A DNA stretch of 64,000 nt from Thermosipho ferrireducens (GCF_017358165.1 NZ_CP071446.1:1674001-1738000); one strand, 5' to 3'. Counted from the stretch's first letter, positions 18,087 to 27,957 are shown. A program made the numbers and translations. Notes: generated by a model not told the origin, from the letters alone.

Positions 18087-19679
18087 TTAGATTTTATACC
18101 TTAAAACTATGTCTTTAAGTTTTACAGCGTTATCCCTTATGTTTTTCACCTGCGTTGTTATTTCTTCAATACTGCTACTCGTTTCCTGAAGCGCTCCACC
18201 AATTGTATGTATGCTGACATTAATTTCTTCAACACTTTTTGCATTTTCTGTCATAGCAGTTGATATCTCATCCACAGCCGCCGTTTGTTCTTCCACTGAT
18301 GCTGCTATATTTTGCAACATTTCGTTAATTTTCTCAATTGCCCCTATTATCTCATCAAGTTTTTTATCTGCCACATCGGTTAGTTTTGTACCCTCTTCAA
18401 CCTGAGCGGTAATTTCCTGAGAAACATTCTGCGCTTCCTTTGCTATTCCTCCTATTTCATCCACTACTTCTTTTATCTTTTCTGACGCAATTTTACTCTC
18501 TTCAGCCAGTTTTCTTATCTCATCTGCTACCACAGCAAAGCCCTTGCCAGCCTCTCCAGCTCTTGCCGCCTCTATTGCAGCGTTTAACGCGAGAAGATTT
18601 GTTTGTTCTGCTATTGCATTGATTGTTTCAATGAATTGCGTTATATCCTGGGCTCCTCTATTGAAACTATCAACCACTCTTTCAACATCTTTTGCTGAAT
18701 CTGATATTTTTCTTGTTATATTTATAACAGATTTCAAAATTTCCCCCGCATCTTTCGCAAGATTTGTGCTTTGCTCTGCAAACAGTGCTGAATCCTGAGC
18801 ATTGTTAGCTATATGCCTTGTTGCAGAACTTATCTCCTCAGAACCAGCTGTAGTTTCCTGAATAGAAGCGGATATAGCCTGGATTCTTGACGATATTTTA
18901 TCAAGCTCTTCAACAATGTTCTCAGTCTGTTCTGAGACAGATTCACTGGCAATTGATATCTCCTCAATACTCTCAGACACACCTACAGCTTCTTCCTGCA
19001 CTTCTTTAAGATTGCCACGAAGATATTCAATAGAAGCCTTAAATTCATTTAAAAGAATCCCCAACTCATCTTTCGCTCTGACTGATTTTATATCAACTGT
19101 CAAATCATTTGCTCTCAAAGACCTTGACGCGATCATCACAGGAGAAAGCATTTTCAAAATTTTAGAAACAAGTATTACAACACCAATTCCAGAAAGTACA
19201 ACAATAGCTACTGGAACTATAAACAACGTAACTCTAATTAATGAACCAGTATAATTTACCGTGTTTTCAAGTTTCAACCTTTTTTGCTCAAGGTTTGAAA
19301 GAATATCTCTTTTCACATTTTCTGTCAATTGCTCCAGATTTGAAACAACGTTACTGTTTCCATATTTGATTTCTTTTATGTTTTCTGCAAGTAAATCCAT
19401 GTTCTTTTTTAAAGAAGAAATCTTATCTGCCACCTTTTTTAAATCAAAAAAAAGATTATCCAGTTCTTCAAAATTTTCAGCACCATTTACATAAGCTTTT
19501 ACACTTGATTGAAGCTCTGAAAGTTTATCAAGAGCATCAACTGCAACCTCATATTCTTTAATAGCAACTAAAACATCATGATTGTTCCTGTTCATAAAAA
19601 TCCCAGAAAACATACCAACACCAAATAAAATCAAAAGAGGTATCAGGGCCAGCAAAAGAAATTTCACTTTTAAACTCAT
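18087..19679 (-). CDS. Methyl-accepting chemotaxis protein
   Basis: 530 aa. Membrane helices at about 5-28 and 147-171 enclose a helical sensor of some 118 residues with no recognised Cache or PAS fold (a four-helix bundle is likely). A HAMP domain follows (about 172-225), then the signalling domain with the conserved hairpin tip [38 protein letters not shown]. Methylation helices flank it. AAGGAGGTG precedes ATG at 19679. There is no C-terminal CheR-tethering peptide. It reports to CheA/CheW, which are not in the window. Ligand unknown. Confidence 0.93.
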   Translation of the reverse strand: MSLKVKFLLLALIPLLILFGVGMFSGIFMNRNNHDVLVAIKEYEVAVDALDKLSELQSSVKAYVNGAENFEELDNLFFDLKKVADKISSLKKNMDLLAENIKEIKYGNSNVVSNLEQLTENVKRDILSNLEQKRLKLENTVNYTGSLIRVTLFIVPVAIVVLSGIGVVILVSKILKMLSPVMIASRSLRANDLTVDIKSVRAKDELGILLNEFKASIEYLRGNLKEVQEEAVGVSESIEEISIASESVSEQTENIVEELDKISSRIQAISASIQETTAGSEEISSATRHIANNAQDSALFAEQSTNLAKDAGEILKSVINITRKISDSAKDVERVVDSFNRGAQDITQFIETINAIAEQTNLLALNAAIEAARAGEAGKGFAVVADEIRKLAEESKIASEKIKEVVDEIGGIAKEAQNVSQEITAQVEEGTKLTDVADKKLDEIIGAIEKINEMLQNIAASVEEQTAAVDEISTAMTENAKSVEEINVSIHTIGGALQETSSSIEEITTQVKNIRDNAVKLKDIVLRYKI

Positions 19680-19730
19680 GTCCAGACACCTCCTTTTACC
19701 GGCTTTAATTCTTACACTTTCTTAGTATTT

Positions 19731-19789
19731 ATTATAACATGCATCCAGTAATCTAAAGTGTTTTTTACATCAGCATAACATGCTATAAT
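19731..19789. promoter_or_regulatory. Divergent promoters for the chemoreceptor and double-HD genes
   Basis: On the minus strand an extended -10, ATGTTATAAT, lies at 19740-19731. On the plus strand TGCTATAAT lies at 19781-19789, preceded by the small dyad GCATAACATGC (19773-19783). -35 boxes are poor on both sides, as expected for extended -10 promoters. Confidence 0.5.
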
Positions 19790-19859
19790 CTTAAATGAAA
19801 CATTTAAAAATACAACAAAGAAACTCGCAAAAATTGACAGGTAAAGGAGCTTGTTAATT

Positions 19860-21131
19860 ATGTTAAAGTTAAACAACTTTATATCAATTTTTCAAAAAAT
19901 CGGGCACAATGAGTATGAAAACTTTGTTCTGCATTCTTTTCAGGTGGCCAAAATCTCATCACTTATTGCAAAAGAATTAGGTTTAAACCATGAAAACGTC
20001 TATATTCTTGGCCTTGCTCACGATATTGGATTTTTATTAAGAGATCTTGAAAAAGACGCTTACCACATATTTTTGCAGGATAATAAAAATATAGAAAATA
20101 TCATAGACACGTTTGAACTCAAAAGAATCCATCCGGTAGTTTCCTATCATTTGTTAAAACAAACAGGACTATTTAAAGAGGAAGAAGTAAAAGGGATACT
20201 TTTCCATCACGCAAATTTTTCAGATGTTAACAAAGAGCGATTAATAGGAAGTATCCTTAAATTATCGGATATGATATCAAGAAAGTTTTCTTTAATAAAA
20301 AGTTACGAAGACTATGCAACTATTCTTCCACAGACCTGGAAAAAAATAGACAACGAAAAAGTTCCAGAATATCTTAAAAAAATTGCCAGAGAGTTATTGC
20401 GAAATTACAGACTTATAGAAACATTAATTGAAAATGACCCACATTTCGAAATTTTTGGAGATTTTAACAAAAAACTCAGTATGGAGCAGGCTATAAGGTT
20501 TGCTAAAATTATTTCTTTAATTCAGGGAACAAGAAGTTTCATAACAAGAAATCATGTATTTCTTGTATCTTCAATATCGCAAAAAATAGGAGAAAACATG
20601 CTGGGAAGTTTTGATGGAAAATTAATGAAAGTTGCAGGATATTTTCACGACTTGGGCAAATTAAAAGTCCCGTTAAAATTACTCCATAAAAAAGACAGGC
20701 TTACAGAAGAAGAATGGTTATTAATGAAAAAACATGTTGTTGACACCTATGATATCCTTATAGATTCCAATATAGAATTTATAGCAGACATTTGTTACGC
20801 CCATCATGAAAGGCTCGATGGTTCGGGATATCCTCAAAAATTAAAAGGTGAGCAAATGAGTATATACCAGAGAATATTACAGGTTGCTGATGTTTACGCA
20901 GCCTTAATAGAGAACAGACCGTATAAAAAAGCTTTACATTATAAAGAAGCTCTGGATATAATTAAATCAGAAGTAGATTCCGGTAAGCTGGATAAAAGGA
21001 TTTTCAACGAACTTAAAAATATTGCTAAAGCAGAGCAAAATTTTCAAAGCGCATCATTTAAAAATGTAATAAGGGACATTTTCGAAGAACAATTTGAAAC
21101 AATTTATAGAATCTCCAGAAGTATTATTTAA
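19860..21131 (+). CDS. Double HD-domain protein with C-terminal HD-GYP
   Basis: 423 aa. The N-terminal HD domain (about 15-185) has H25 and AHD (about 51-53), plus FHHANFSD. The C-terminal HD-GYP domain (about 215-400) has the HD pair in GYFHDLGKLKVP and HHERLDGSGYP, the motif set of c-di-GMP phosphodiesterases. No membrane or sensor domain. ATG at 19860 has AAAGGAG at 10-base spacing; a TTG at 19851 is too close. Its neighbour, a chemoreceptor gene, and three GGDEF genes elsewhere in the window make c-di-GMP turnover its probable role, but the N-terminal HD substrate is unknown. Confidence 0.85.
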   Translation: MLKLNNFISIFQKIGHNEYENFVLHSFQVAKISSLIAKELGLNHENVYILGLAHDIGFLLRDLEKDAYHIFLQDNKNIENIIDTFELKRIHPVVSYHLLKQTGLFKEEEVKGILFHHANFSDVNKERLIGSILKLSDMISRKFSLIKSYEDYATILPQTWKKIDNEKVPEYLKKIARELLRNYRLIETLIENDPHFEIFGDFNKKLSMEQAIRFAKIISLIQGTRSFITRNHVFLVSSISQKIGENMLGSFDGKLMKVAGYFHDLGKLKVPLKLLHKKDRLTEEEWLLMKKHVVDTYDILIDSNIEFIADICYAHHERLDGSGYPQKLKGEQMSIYQRILQVADVYAALIENRPYKKALHYKEALDIIKSEVDSGKLDKRIFNELKNIAKAEQNFQSASFKNVIRDIFEEQFETIYRISRSII

Positions 21132-21158
21132 CATCCCAGAGAATAAAGGGGGTATTAC

Positions 21159-22355
21159 ATGTTAAAAGACATATTTTTTGATCAGGTGAGGCCCGCTTAT
21201 GGATGTACTGAACCAATAGCAGTAGCCCTTGCAGTTGCAACTGGAAAAAAATACTTAAAAGGCGAATTAAAAGAAGCTTATATAACCCTGGACAAAAACA
21301 CATACAAAAATGGTCTTGTAGTTACTATACCAGGAACACATTTTTCGGGACTGGAAATTGCCGGGGCTTTAGCATACATTTGCGGAAATCCAGAACTTGG
21401 TCTTGAAGTATTAAAACACGTTGATAAAAATTGTACTTTAGAAGCCAAAAAGCACGTCAAAAAGTTTAATGTTTCAATCGCAAAAGAAAGTCCCACTCTT
21501 TCAATAGATGTCACATTAAAAGGAGAAAATACCGTTAGAGTCACAGTCAAAGGAAAACATGATAATATTGTTCACATAGAAGTTGAAGGAAAACAAATCT
21601 TAGATAAACCCTTCAAAAACAACGGAACCTTGCTGGAGAAAATCAAACAGTACACCTTAGATGACATTATAGGTTACATAGAAAATCCTGAAGAAGACGT
21701 TATCAAACATGTTGAAAAAGCAATAGAGATGAATCTTAACATAGCAAAATTTGGATTGGAAAATCACAATAGTTTCTCCAAAATTGCACCAAACAATAAT
21801 ATCAAATTCGTTGAGGCAGGCATTGAAGCGAGAATGGATGGCGCACTTATGCCTGTTATGACTGTAGCTGGAAGTGGTAACCAGGGGTTATCGTGCATCC
21901 TTCCAGTAGCTTCTGAAATTGAAAATTTTCCCAGAATAAAAATTATAAAAGCTGTTCTTCTCAGCATACTTACCACTATTTATATAAAAGCCCACACTGG
22001 ACTTCTAACTCCCATTTGTGGAGCAGGGGTTATTTCCGCTGCCGGAGCAGCTGCAGGCCTTACATATTTGAATAATGGCACAAAAGAACAGATAAAAAAT
22101 GCAATAAACGACACACTTGGAACACTTTTTGGTTTAACATGTGACGGTGCCAAACGTGGATGTGCTTTAAAAGCAGGAACAGGAACATTTGTTGCGCTTC
22201 AGAGCGCCAGATTAGCATTAGCCGGGATAAATGTCCCATGTGGAAATGGAATTGTTGCAAAAAACGTCGAAGAAACTATAGATAGAGTTGAGAAACTAAC
22301 TCTGTCAGTTAAACAGTTTGACAACGATGTTCTGGATTACATAGGAAAATGTTAA
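21159..22355 (+). CDS. L-cysteine desulfidase / UPF0597 family protein
   Basis: 398 aa, member of the UPF0597 family distantly related to the Fe-S domain of L-serine dehydratase. Conserved cysteines occur in YGCTEPIA (C16 region), CGAGVISAAGAAAG and TCDGAKRGCALKAG; three of them should hold a 4Fe-4S cluster as in archaeal L-cysteine desulfidase (cysteine to pyruvate, ammonia and sulfide). Bacterial members may act on cysteine or serine. GGGGGTATT precedes ATG at 21159. It lies near DUF1015 and sdaAB/sdaAA genes, so a joint role in serine/cysteine breakdown is likely. Confidence 0.8.
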   Translation: MLKDIFFDQVRPAYGCTEPIAVALAVATGKKYLKGELKEAYITLDKNTYKNGLVVTIPGTHFSGLEIAGALAYICGNPELGLEVLKHVDKNCTLEAKKHVKKFNVSIAKESPTLSIDVTLKGENTVRVTVKGKHDNIVHIEVEGKQILDKPFKNNGTLLEKIKQYTLDDIIGYIENPEEDVIKHVEKAIEMNLNIAKFGLENHNSFSKIAPNNNIKFVEAGIEARMDGALMPVMTVAGSGNQGLSCILPVASEIENFPRIKIIKAVLLSILTTIYIKAHTGLLTPICGAGVISAAGAAAGLTYLNNGTKEQIKNAINDTLGTLFGLTCDGAKRGCALKAGTGTFVALQSARLALAGINVPCGNGIVAKNVEETIDRVEKLTLSVKQFDNDVLDYIGKC

Positions 22356-22356
22356 A

Positions 22357-22381
22357 AAAAGCGGGGACTGCCCCGCTTTTT
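22357..22381. terminator. Bidirectional terminator between UPF0597 and DUF1015 genes
   Basis: AAAAGCGGGG (22357-22366), a 4-base loop and CCCCGCTTTT (22371-22380) with A/T runs on both sides; serves the converging genes that end at 22355 and 22392. Confidence 0.88.
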
Positions 22382-22391
22382 CAATTTAACT

Positions 22392-23630
22392 TCAAATCAA
22401 ATGAACAACTAACCCACTTTTCAACTTTGGTTCAAACCAGGTTGATTTTGGAGGCATTATCTTTCCTTCATCTGCAACCGCAAGTAATTCTTCTATTGAA
22501 GTTGGATACATAGAGAAAGCTACTTTAAACTCTCCATTGTCCACAAGTCTCTGCAACTCTTTTACTCCCTTTATTCCTCCAACAAAACTAATTCTTTTAT
22601 CAGTTCTTGGATTTTCTATACCAAGAATTGGTTTCAAAAGATTCTCCTGAAGAATCGATACATCAAGTGACGAAACCACATCGTTTTCATCGTATGTACC
22701 CTTTTTAGCCGTTAGTTTATACCATTTTCCGCTTAGATACATACCAAATTCGTGCTTTGTCTGAGGTTTATAAGGAGACTCTGGAGCATCTTCTATCAGG
22801 AATTTTTCTTTCAGTTTTTCTATAAACTCTTCTTCACCAAGACCATTTAAATCTTTCACTACTCTATTGTAATCAAGTATGTTCAATTGATTGTGAGGAA
22901 ATAAAACTGCAAGAAAATAGTTATACTCTTCTTTACCTGTATGCCCTGGGTTTTCTTTAGCAAAAGCCTCGGCAGCTCGTGCGGCAGCTGCTGCTCTGTG
23001 ATGACCATCTGCAATGTAGAATGCGTTTATATTTTTGAAAGCTTCTTCAATCTCCTTGACTTCATTTTCATCTTTTACAACCCACAAGGTATGATGAACT
23101 CCTGAATCATCAGTATAATCGTAAACCGGTGTTTTTTCCGTATGCTTGATTATAAGCTCATCAACTTCTGGTTTTGCTCTATACATTAAAAACACCGGTC
23201 CAGCATGAGCCTTTAAAAGCTGAACATGTTTTGCTCTTTCATCTTCTTTATCCTTTCTTGTTAACTCATGCTTTTTTATTTTTCCTTCCTGATATTCCTT
23301 TGTAGAAAACGTTGCATATATTCCTATTTGCGAATAATCTCCCATAGTTTCTCTGTATATATAGAATGCAGGTTTATCTTCAAGTATCATTACACCTTCT
23401 TTTTGAAACATTTCAAGAATTTCTTTTCCTTTCAAAATAACCTCATCAGATTGAGTATCAACTTCACTATCAAAATTTATCTCCGGACGCGTCACCCGAT
23501 AAAACGTATACGGATTCTTTTCAGCCTCTTTTCTGGCTTCTTCAGTTGTTACCACATCATAAGGTTTCGCAGCCACTTTTTCAACCATATCTTCACGTGG
23601 TCTTAAACCTTTGAAAGGTCTTACTACCAT
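22392..23630 (-). CDS. DUF1015 family protein
   Basis: 412 aa, full length for the family. N-terminal RPFKGLRP and KPYDVVTTEEA, and the central ADGHHRAAAA (about residue 215), which resembles the D-G-x-H-R motif of ParB-fold enzymes such as the archaeal free-serine kinase SerK. The similarity is visual, not tested. Two adjacent ATG codons exist; the second (23630) is better spaced from AAGGAGG. It is flanked by a cysteine-desulfidase-like gene and by L-serine dehydratase genes, and family members in clostridia are often near serine-synthesis genes, so a serine-linked activity is a reasonable guess. Confidence 0.75.
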   Translation of the reverse strand: MVVRPFKGLRPREDMVEKVAAKPYDVVTTEEARKEAEKNPYTFYRVTRPEINFDSEVDTQSDEVILKGKEILEMFQKEGVMILEDKPAFYIYRETMGDYSQIGIYATFSTKEYQEGKIKKHELTRKDKEDERAKHVQLLKAHAGPVFLMYRAKPEVDELIIKHTEKTPVYDYTDDSGVHHTLWVVKDENEVKEIEEAFKNINAFYIADGHHRAAAAARAAEAFAKENPGHTGKEEYNYFLAVLFPHNQLNILDYNRVVKDLNGLGEEEFIEKLKEKFLIEDAPESPYKPQTKHEFGMYLSGKWYKLTAKKGTYDENDVVSSLDVSILQENLLKPILGIENPRTDKRISFVGGIKGVKELQRLVDNGEFKVAFSMYPTSIEELLAVADEGKIMPPKSTWFEPKLKSGLVVHLI

Positions 23631-23842
23631 CATATCCCTCCTTCTTTGAACTGATTTTCCACGGTGATTTTAACACAGGCAAATGAAAGATACAACATCG
23701 ATTTAAACTAATTGTTTTAAAATTTGTTTCTTTAACGCTTTTACACATTTTTTCACGCAACTATTCTAAAATTTCCAGAGACTTAATACAAAAACTGTGC
23801 TAAAATCAACATGAAATTATTTGAATAATTGGAGGAGATACT

Positions 23843-24490
23843 ATGGGATTATTAAATGTTATGGGACCAGCGATGGTTGGCCCATCCAGTTCGCACACTC
23901 TTGGAGCCCTGAGAATTGCAAGGTTCGCACACAAACTTTCTGAAGGAATCCCGGAAAATGTAGAATTCGTCCTGCACGGTTCATTTTCAAAAACGTACAA
24001 AGGTCATGGTACTGATAGAGCATTACTTGCGGGTATTATGGGACTAAAACAGGACGATCCCAAAATAAAAGAGGCATACAAAATAGCAGATAAAACGGGG
24101 ATAAAATACCGCTTTGTGTTCGAAGATTTGGGCGACGTTCACCCAAATACTGTAAGAATAAAGACATATAAATCGGGCATAACCCATGAAATAGAGGGCG
24201 CGTCAATTGGAGGAGGAGCAATAAAAATAACATTTATAGATTCAGTGGCATGTGAACTATCATGGGATTACGACACATTAATAATAGTAAACAAAGACGC
24301 CCCGGGTATATTAGAAAAAATACTCGAAAAAATAAATGTTAACGTTGCCAATCTATATCTAAGAAGAATCAACGCACTTTTAGAAAGGGCATTAACCATA
24401 ATAGAACTTGATGAACCCATCAAAGACCTTTCACACATCAAAAAACTACCATATATTTATGAATGTTACTTCATCAGGAGGGATATTTAA
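23843..24490 (+). CDS. sdaAB: L-serine dehydratase, beta subunit
   Basis: 215 aa. One half of the anaerobic two-subunit Fe-S L-serine dehydratase (serine to pyruvate and ammonia). MGLLNVMGPAMVGPSSSHTLGALRIA is the start of the beta domain; GAHTDRA-like GHGTDRALLAG and SIGGGAIKI follow. Residues about 145-215 form an ACT domain (IIVNKDAPGILEKI), the usual amino-acid sensing module. GGAGGAGAT precedes ATG at 23843. A possible extended -10 (GTGCTAAAAT) ends at 23806. The stop shares one base with the alpha subunit start. Confidence 0.95.
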   Translation: MGLLNVMGPAMVGPSSSHTLGALRIARFAHKLSEGIPENVEFVLHGSFSKTYKGHGTDRALLAGIMGLKQDDPKIKEAYKIADKTGIKYRFVFEDLGDVHPNTVRIKTYKSGITHEIEGASIGGGAIKITFIDSVACELSWDYDTLIIVNKDAPGILEKILEKINVNVANLYLRRINALLERALTIIELDEPIKDLSHIKKLPYIYECYFIRRDI

Positions 24491-25356
24491 TGAACACATG
24501 GAAAGAGTTGATTGAATTCTGGAAATCATCAGAAATGCCATTTCACGAAGTTATACTAACAGCAGAAATGCTTGAAACAGGAGATGATCCAGAAATTATA
24601 AAAAAAGAGCTTCTAAATTTGCTTTCCATAATGATGGAAGAAGCAGAAAAGCAATTTGGAAAAAAGCAGGAGACTCTGACAAACCTTACTGGAAATAACG
24701 CTTATAAACTTGCAAATACAAGTCCTACATATTTCGGAAGATTTAATTATATCGCAACAACAACAGCTCTTTCAATATCAGAAAGTAACGCTGCTATGGG
24801 AAAAATAGTAGCATGCCCAACTGCAGGGGCTTCCGGCATTATACCTGGTATTTTTTACGCTTTAAAAAAAGAATTTAAAGAAAAAACAGAAAAACTTTTA
24901 CCAGCATTTATAGTTTCAGGTGGAGTGGGAAATATAATTGCAAAAAAAGCCACCATTTCTGGTGCAGCAGGAGGCTGTCAGGCTGAAATAGGAACGGCAA
25001 CGGCAATGGCCGCAGCCGGGCTTGTTTATTATGTGTCCAGAGATGGTGTAAAAGCAGGTCACGCTGCATCTTTAGCCTTGAAATCTCTTATGGGACTTGT
25101 GTGTGATCCAGTTGGAGGTTTTGTAGAAGTTCCATGTGTAAAGAGAAATGGAAATGCTGTTAATGTTGCCATTTCATCTGCTGAAATGGCTTTAGCAAAT
25201 ATTGAAAGTAAAATCCCACTGGATGAAGTGGTTGATGCCATGAGAATAGTTGGAAAATCACTCCCTGAGTCTCTTCGAGAAACTGGTGAAGGTGGTATTG
25301 CTGCAACTCCTACTGCCAGAAGACTAATTGAAAGCATAAGACATTTCAGCAACTAA
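24490..25356 (+). CDS. sdaAA: L-serine dehydratase, alpha subunit
   Basis: 288 aa. Catalytic subunit carrying the 4Fe-4S cluster that acts as Lewis acid on serine. Cysteines C109 (ACPTAGASG), C163 (GGCQAEIG), C205 (VCDPVGG) and C216 (VPCVKRN) are conserved; the last three are the probable cluster ligands. ATG at 24490 follows AGGAGGGAT and overlaps the sdaAB stop (TAATG). With sdaAB it feeds serine carbon into pyruvate, which the por enzyme encoded 3 kb downstream can oxidise. Confidence 0.95.
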   Translation: MNTWKELIEFWKSSEMPFHEVILTAEMLETGDDPEIIKKELLNLLSIMMEEAEKQFGKKQETLTNLTGNNAYKLANTSPTYFGRFNYIATTTALSISESNAAMGKIVACPTAGASGIIPGIFYALKKEFKEKTEKLLPAFIVSGGVGNIIAKKATISGAAGGCQAEIGTATAMAAAGLVYYVSRDGVKAGHAASLALKSLMGLVCDPVGGFVEVPCVKRNGNAVNVAISSAEMALANIESKIPLDEVVDAMRIVGKSLPESLRETGEGGIAATPTARRLIESIRHFSN

Positions 25357-25422
25357 CAACAATAACACTTAAATATAAGAAAATATAGACGATTAACCAT
25401 CGAATATAGTATATTACATTCA

Positions 25423-25451
25423 TTTACAACATATTTTCAATATGTTATAAT
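25423..25451 (+). promoter_or_regulatory. Promoter with palindromic spacer, before DUF4912-GH57
   Basis: TTTACA (25423-25428) and TATAAT (25446-25451) are 17 bases apart. The spacer holds the perfect dyad AACATATT-TTC-AATATGTT (25428-25446). A second half-similar pair (GTTGTAAC, TATAACATC) follows at 25463-25488. The dyad could be an operator covering the core promoter. Confidence 0.65.
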
Positions 25452-25514
25452 TTTTGGTGAAAGTGTTGTAACATTTTTTATAACATCAAGGTTCTTTGAA
25501 AGGGGGAACTTAAT

Positions 25515-26321
25515 ATGTCAAAAAAGAACGAAGTTACACAACTAAAAGATTGGTTGAATACCAATCCCACAATCCAGGAACTTAAAAAAATGGCAAAAGA
25601 TTTAGGTTTAAGAGTGAAACGAATGATGAAAAAAAGAGAAGTTATAAAACTTTTTGAGCAGTACATTGAAGAGTTAGAAAACAGAGAAAAAAGTCCCTCT
25701 TCCTCTTCATCACAGATAAAACCTTCCTACGAAAAAGAAATCAAGCCTTTAGAAAGAAAAGAAATTACTCTCCCGGAAACTTACGGCAAAGACAAACTTA
25801 TTCTCATGCCTGTGAATCCTAACTGGATTCATATTTACTGGGATTTTTCCATTAGAACACAAAAAATTTTATCAGATTTACCATATGGTTCAAGAACGGC
25901 CCTTCGAATTTACGACGTGACTTACATTCGATTCGATGGTAACAACGCACATAGAACATTCGAATTAATTGTTGATGTAAGAAAAACAAAAAATTATTAC
26001 TTTAATGTTCCAATGCCAGATGCAAACTATTTAGCCGAATTAGGATACATTACTAAAGATAGAAGATTTGTCCCCCTGCTTCGTTCAAATGTTTGCAAAA
26101 CCCCGGCAAATTCCCCGAGTCCAAGCTCCAGGGAAAGATGGCTTGATATAAGAAAAAAGAGAAAAATAGTCACACCATCTCAAGGTCCTGTCATAAAAGA
26201 GATTGAACATGTTGCAGGATCAATGTTTGGTATAAACAGAGAAATAATTCACCAGGCTGTTTCAGGTGAAGGAATGTTGTGGCAATTGATCAGTATATTA
26301 CGAAGTGGAAGGGGGATATAA
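25515..26321 (+). CDS. DUF4912 protein upstream of GH57 branching enzyme
   Basis: 268 aa. Residues 1-50 look like a Rho-N/SAP-type helical domain (WLNTNPTIQELKKMAKDLGL). A Ser-rich linker follows (59-66), then the DUF4912 domain (about 85-195) with TYGKDKLILMPVNPNWIHIYWDF. DUF4912 proteins are often encoded beside glucan enzymes; an adapter or regulatory role is inferred from this. The C-terminal part is basic. No catalytic residues recognised. AAAGGGGGA precedes ATG at 25515; four bases separate it from the branching enzyme gene. Confidence 0.8.
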   Translation: MSKKNEVTQLKDWLNTNPTIQELKKMAKDLGLRVKRMMKKREVIKLFEQYIEELENREKSPSSSSSQIKPSYEKEIKPLERKEITLPETYGKDKLILMPVNPNWIHIYWDFSIRTQKILSDLPYGSRTALRIYDVTYIRFDGNNAHRTFELIVDVRKTKNYYFNVPMPDANYLAELGYITKDRRFVPLLRSNVCKTPANSPSPSSRERWLDIRKKRKIVTPSQGPVIKEIEHVAGSMFGINREIIHQAVSGEGMLWQLISILRSGRGI

Positions 26322-26324
26322 AAT

Positions 26325-27932
26325 ATGCCAAAGGGAAATATTGTTTTTGTGCTCCACGCGCACCTGCCATATATTCATCATCCAGAGTATAATTATTTTC
26401 TGGAGGAACACTGGTTATTTGAGGCTATAACAGAAACTTACATACCACTTCTTAGAATGTTCAGAAAATTAGAAAGCGAAGGCAAGAAATTCAGGCTCAC
26501 AATGTCCATAACTCCACCCCTCATGGAAATGCTGGCCAATAAAGAACTTCAAAATAAATATGTTGAACACATGGAATTAATGATAGATCTTGCCCGCAAA
26601 GAAATTGAACGAACAAAATCTGAACATCCCCTTAAACATAAAATGGCAAAATTTTATTATGAGGATTTTCAGAAAATTCTTTACATATTTAAAGATATAT
26701 ACCAGAACAATATACTTAACGGTTTTAAAGAGTATTTAGACAAAAATTATCTTGACATTATTACCTGTAATGCTACGCACGGTTTTCTACCATTTATGGA
26801 ACAATATCCCCAGGCAATTCGCGCGCAAATCGAGCAGGGAATAAAAACTTATGAGAAACACATTGGACGAAAACCACGTGGTATCTGGCTGGCAGAGTGT
26901 GCTTATTTTCCAGGACTTGATAAATACCTTGCAGAGTATGGTATTGAATACTTTTTTGTAGATTCTCACGGATTATGGTATGCAGACGAAAGGCCTCGTT
27001 ATGGCGTCTACAGACCGGTTATTACACCGAGCAATGTTTTTGTTTTCGCAAGAGATCCTAAAAGCAGCGAGCAGGTCTGGAGTTCTCAAATAGGTTATCC
27101 CGGTGATTCAAGATATAGAGAATTTTACAGAGATATTGGTTTTGATAGAGAGTTTGACTATATAAAACCATACATCGATCCTATTGGAACAAGAACAAAC
27201 ACTGGTATAAAGTATCATAGAATCACTGGAAAAGATGTTCCTCTTAATATGAAAGATTATTACGATATAGATGCGGCAAAGACAGCTGCCAGAGAGCATG
27301 CTCGGGATTTTTTAAGAAAAAAAGAAAGTCAGGTTTCACGTTTAATGAAACTTTTCGAGGGCCTTGAACCGGTTATAGTAGCACCATTTGATGCGGAATT
27401 ATTTGGCCATTGGTGGTATGAAGGGCCAGTGTTTCTGGAAGAATTTATGCGCTATGTCTCTGAAAGCTCAAAAGTTCGCGCTTTAAAAGCGTGCGATGTT
27501 GTTGACATTACTGAAAAAGTTCAGATAGTAACGCCAGCGGCTTCTACCTGGGGAGCAAACGGTTACAATGAAGTCTGGCTTAATGGAAGTAACGACTGGA
27601 TATATCCTCATCTTCATGAACTGGTTGAAAAAATGACAGAAGTTGCGAAAATTTATCCCGTTCCTGAAAACACCAACCCAAAAATAAGAAGAACATTGTG
27701 CCAGATGGCAAGAGAATTGCTTCTTGCCCAATCAAGTGACTGGGCCTTCATTATGACGACTCAGACCAGTGTGGATTATGCTGTTAACAGAACTAAAACA
27801 CATGTGAAACGTTTTTTAGATTTGTACGATATGGTAAAGAGTGGTAAAATAGATATGGGAAGACTTTCACATTATGAATGGGTTGACGATATATTCCCGG
27901 AAATTGATTATACTATGTACCTAAAAACCTAA
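26325..27932 (+). CDS. 1,4-alpha-glucan branching enzyme, GH57
   Basis: 535 aa. Retaining glycoside hydrolase family 57 enzyme that makes alpha-1,6 branches in glycogen. Starts with VLHAHLPYI (GH57 region 1); the nucleophile is E191 in WLAECAY and the acid/base D356 in APFDAELFGHWW. The C-terminal helical domain (about 430-520, DUF1957-type) has WGANGYNEVWLNGSNDW. Length and motifs match the Thermus and Thermotoga GH57 branching enzymes rather than GH57 amylases. Cytoplasmic, no signal peptide. With the phosphorylase gene at the window start it points to glycogen storage. Followed after 25 bases by the por operon. Confidence 0.92.
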   Translation: MPKGNIVFVLHAHLPYIHHPEYNYFLEEHWLFEAITETYIPLLRMFRKLESEGKKFRLTMSITPPLMEMLANKELQNKYVEHMELMIDLARKEIERTKSEHPLKHKMAKFYYEDFQKILYIFKDIYQNNILNGFKEYLDKNYLDIITCNATHGFLPFMEQYPQAIRAQIEQGIKTYEKHIGRKPRGIWLAECAYFPGLDKYLAEYGIEYFFVDSHGLWYADERPRYGVYRPVITPSNVFVFARDPKSSEQVWSSQIGYPGDSRYREFYRDIGFDREFDYIKPYIDPIGTRTNTGIKYHRITGKDVPLNMKDYYDIDAAKTAAREHARDFLRKKESQVSRLMKLFEGLEPVIVAPFDAELFGHWWYEGPVFLEEFMRYVSESSKVRALKACDVVDITEKVQIVTPAASTWGANGYNEVWLNGSNDWIYPHLHELVEKMTEVAKIYPVPENTNPKIRRTLCQMARELLLAQSSDWAFIMTTQTSVDYAVNRTKTHVKRFLDLYDMVKSGKIDMGRLSHYEWVDDIFPEIDYTMYLKT

Positions 27933-27957
27933 CAAATCTCGGTAAGGAGGGATAAAA

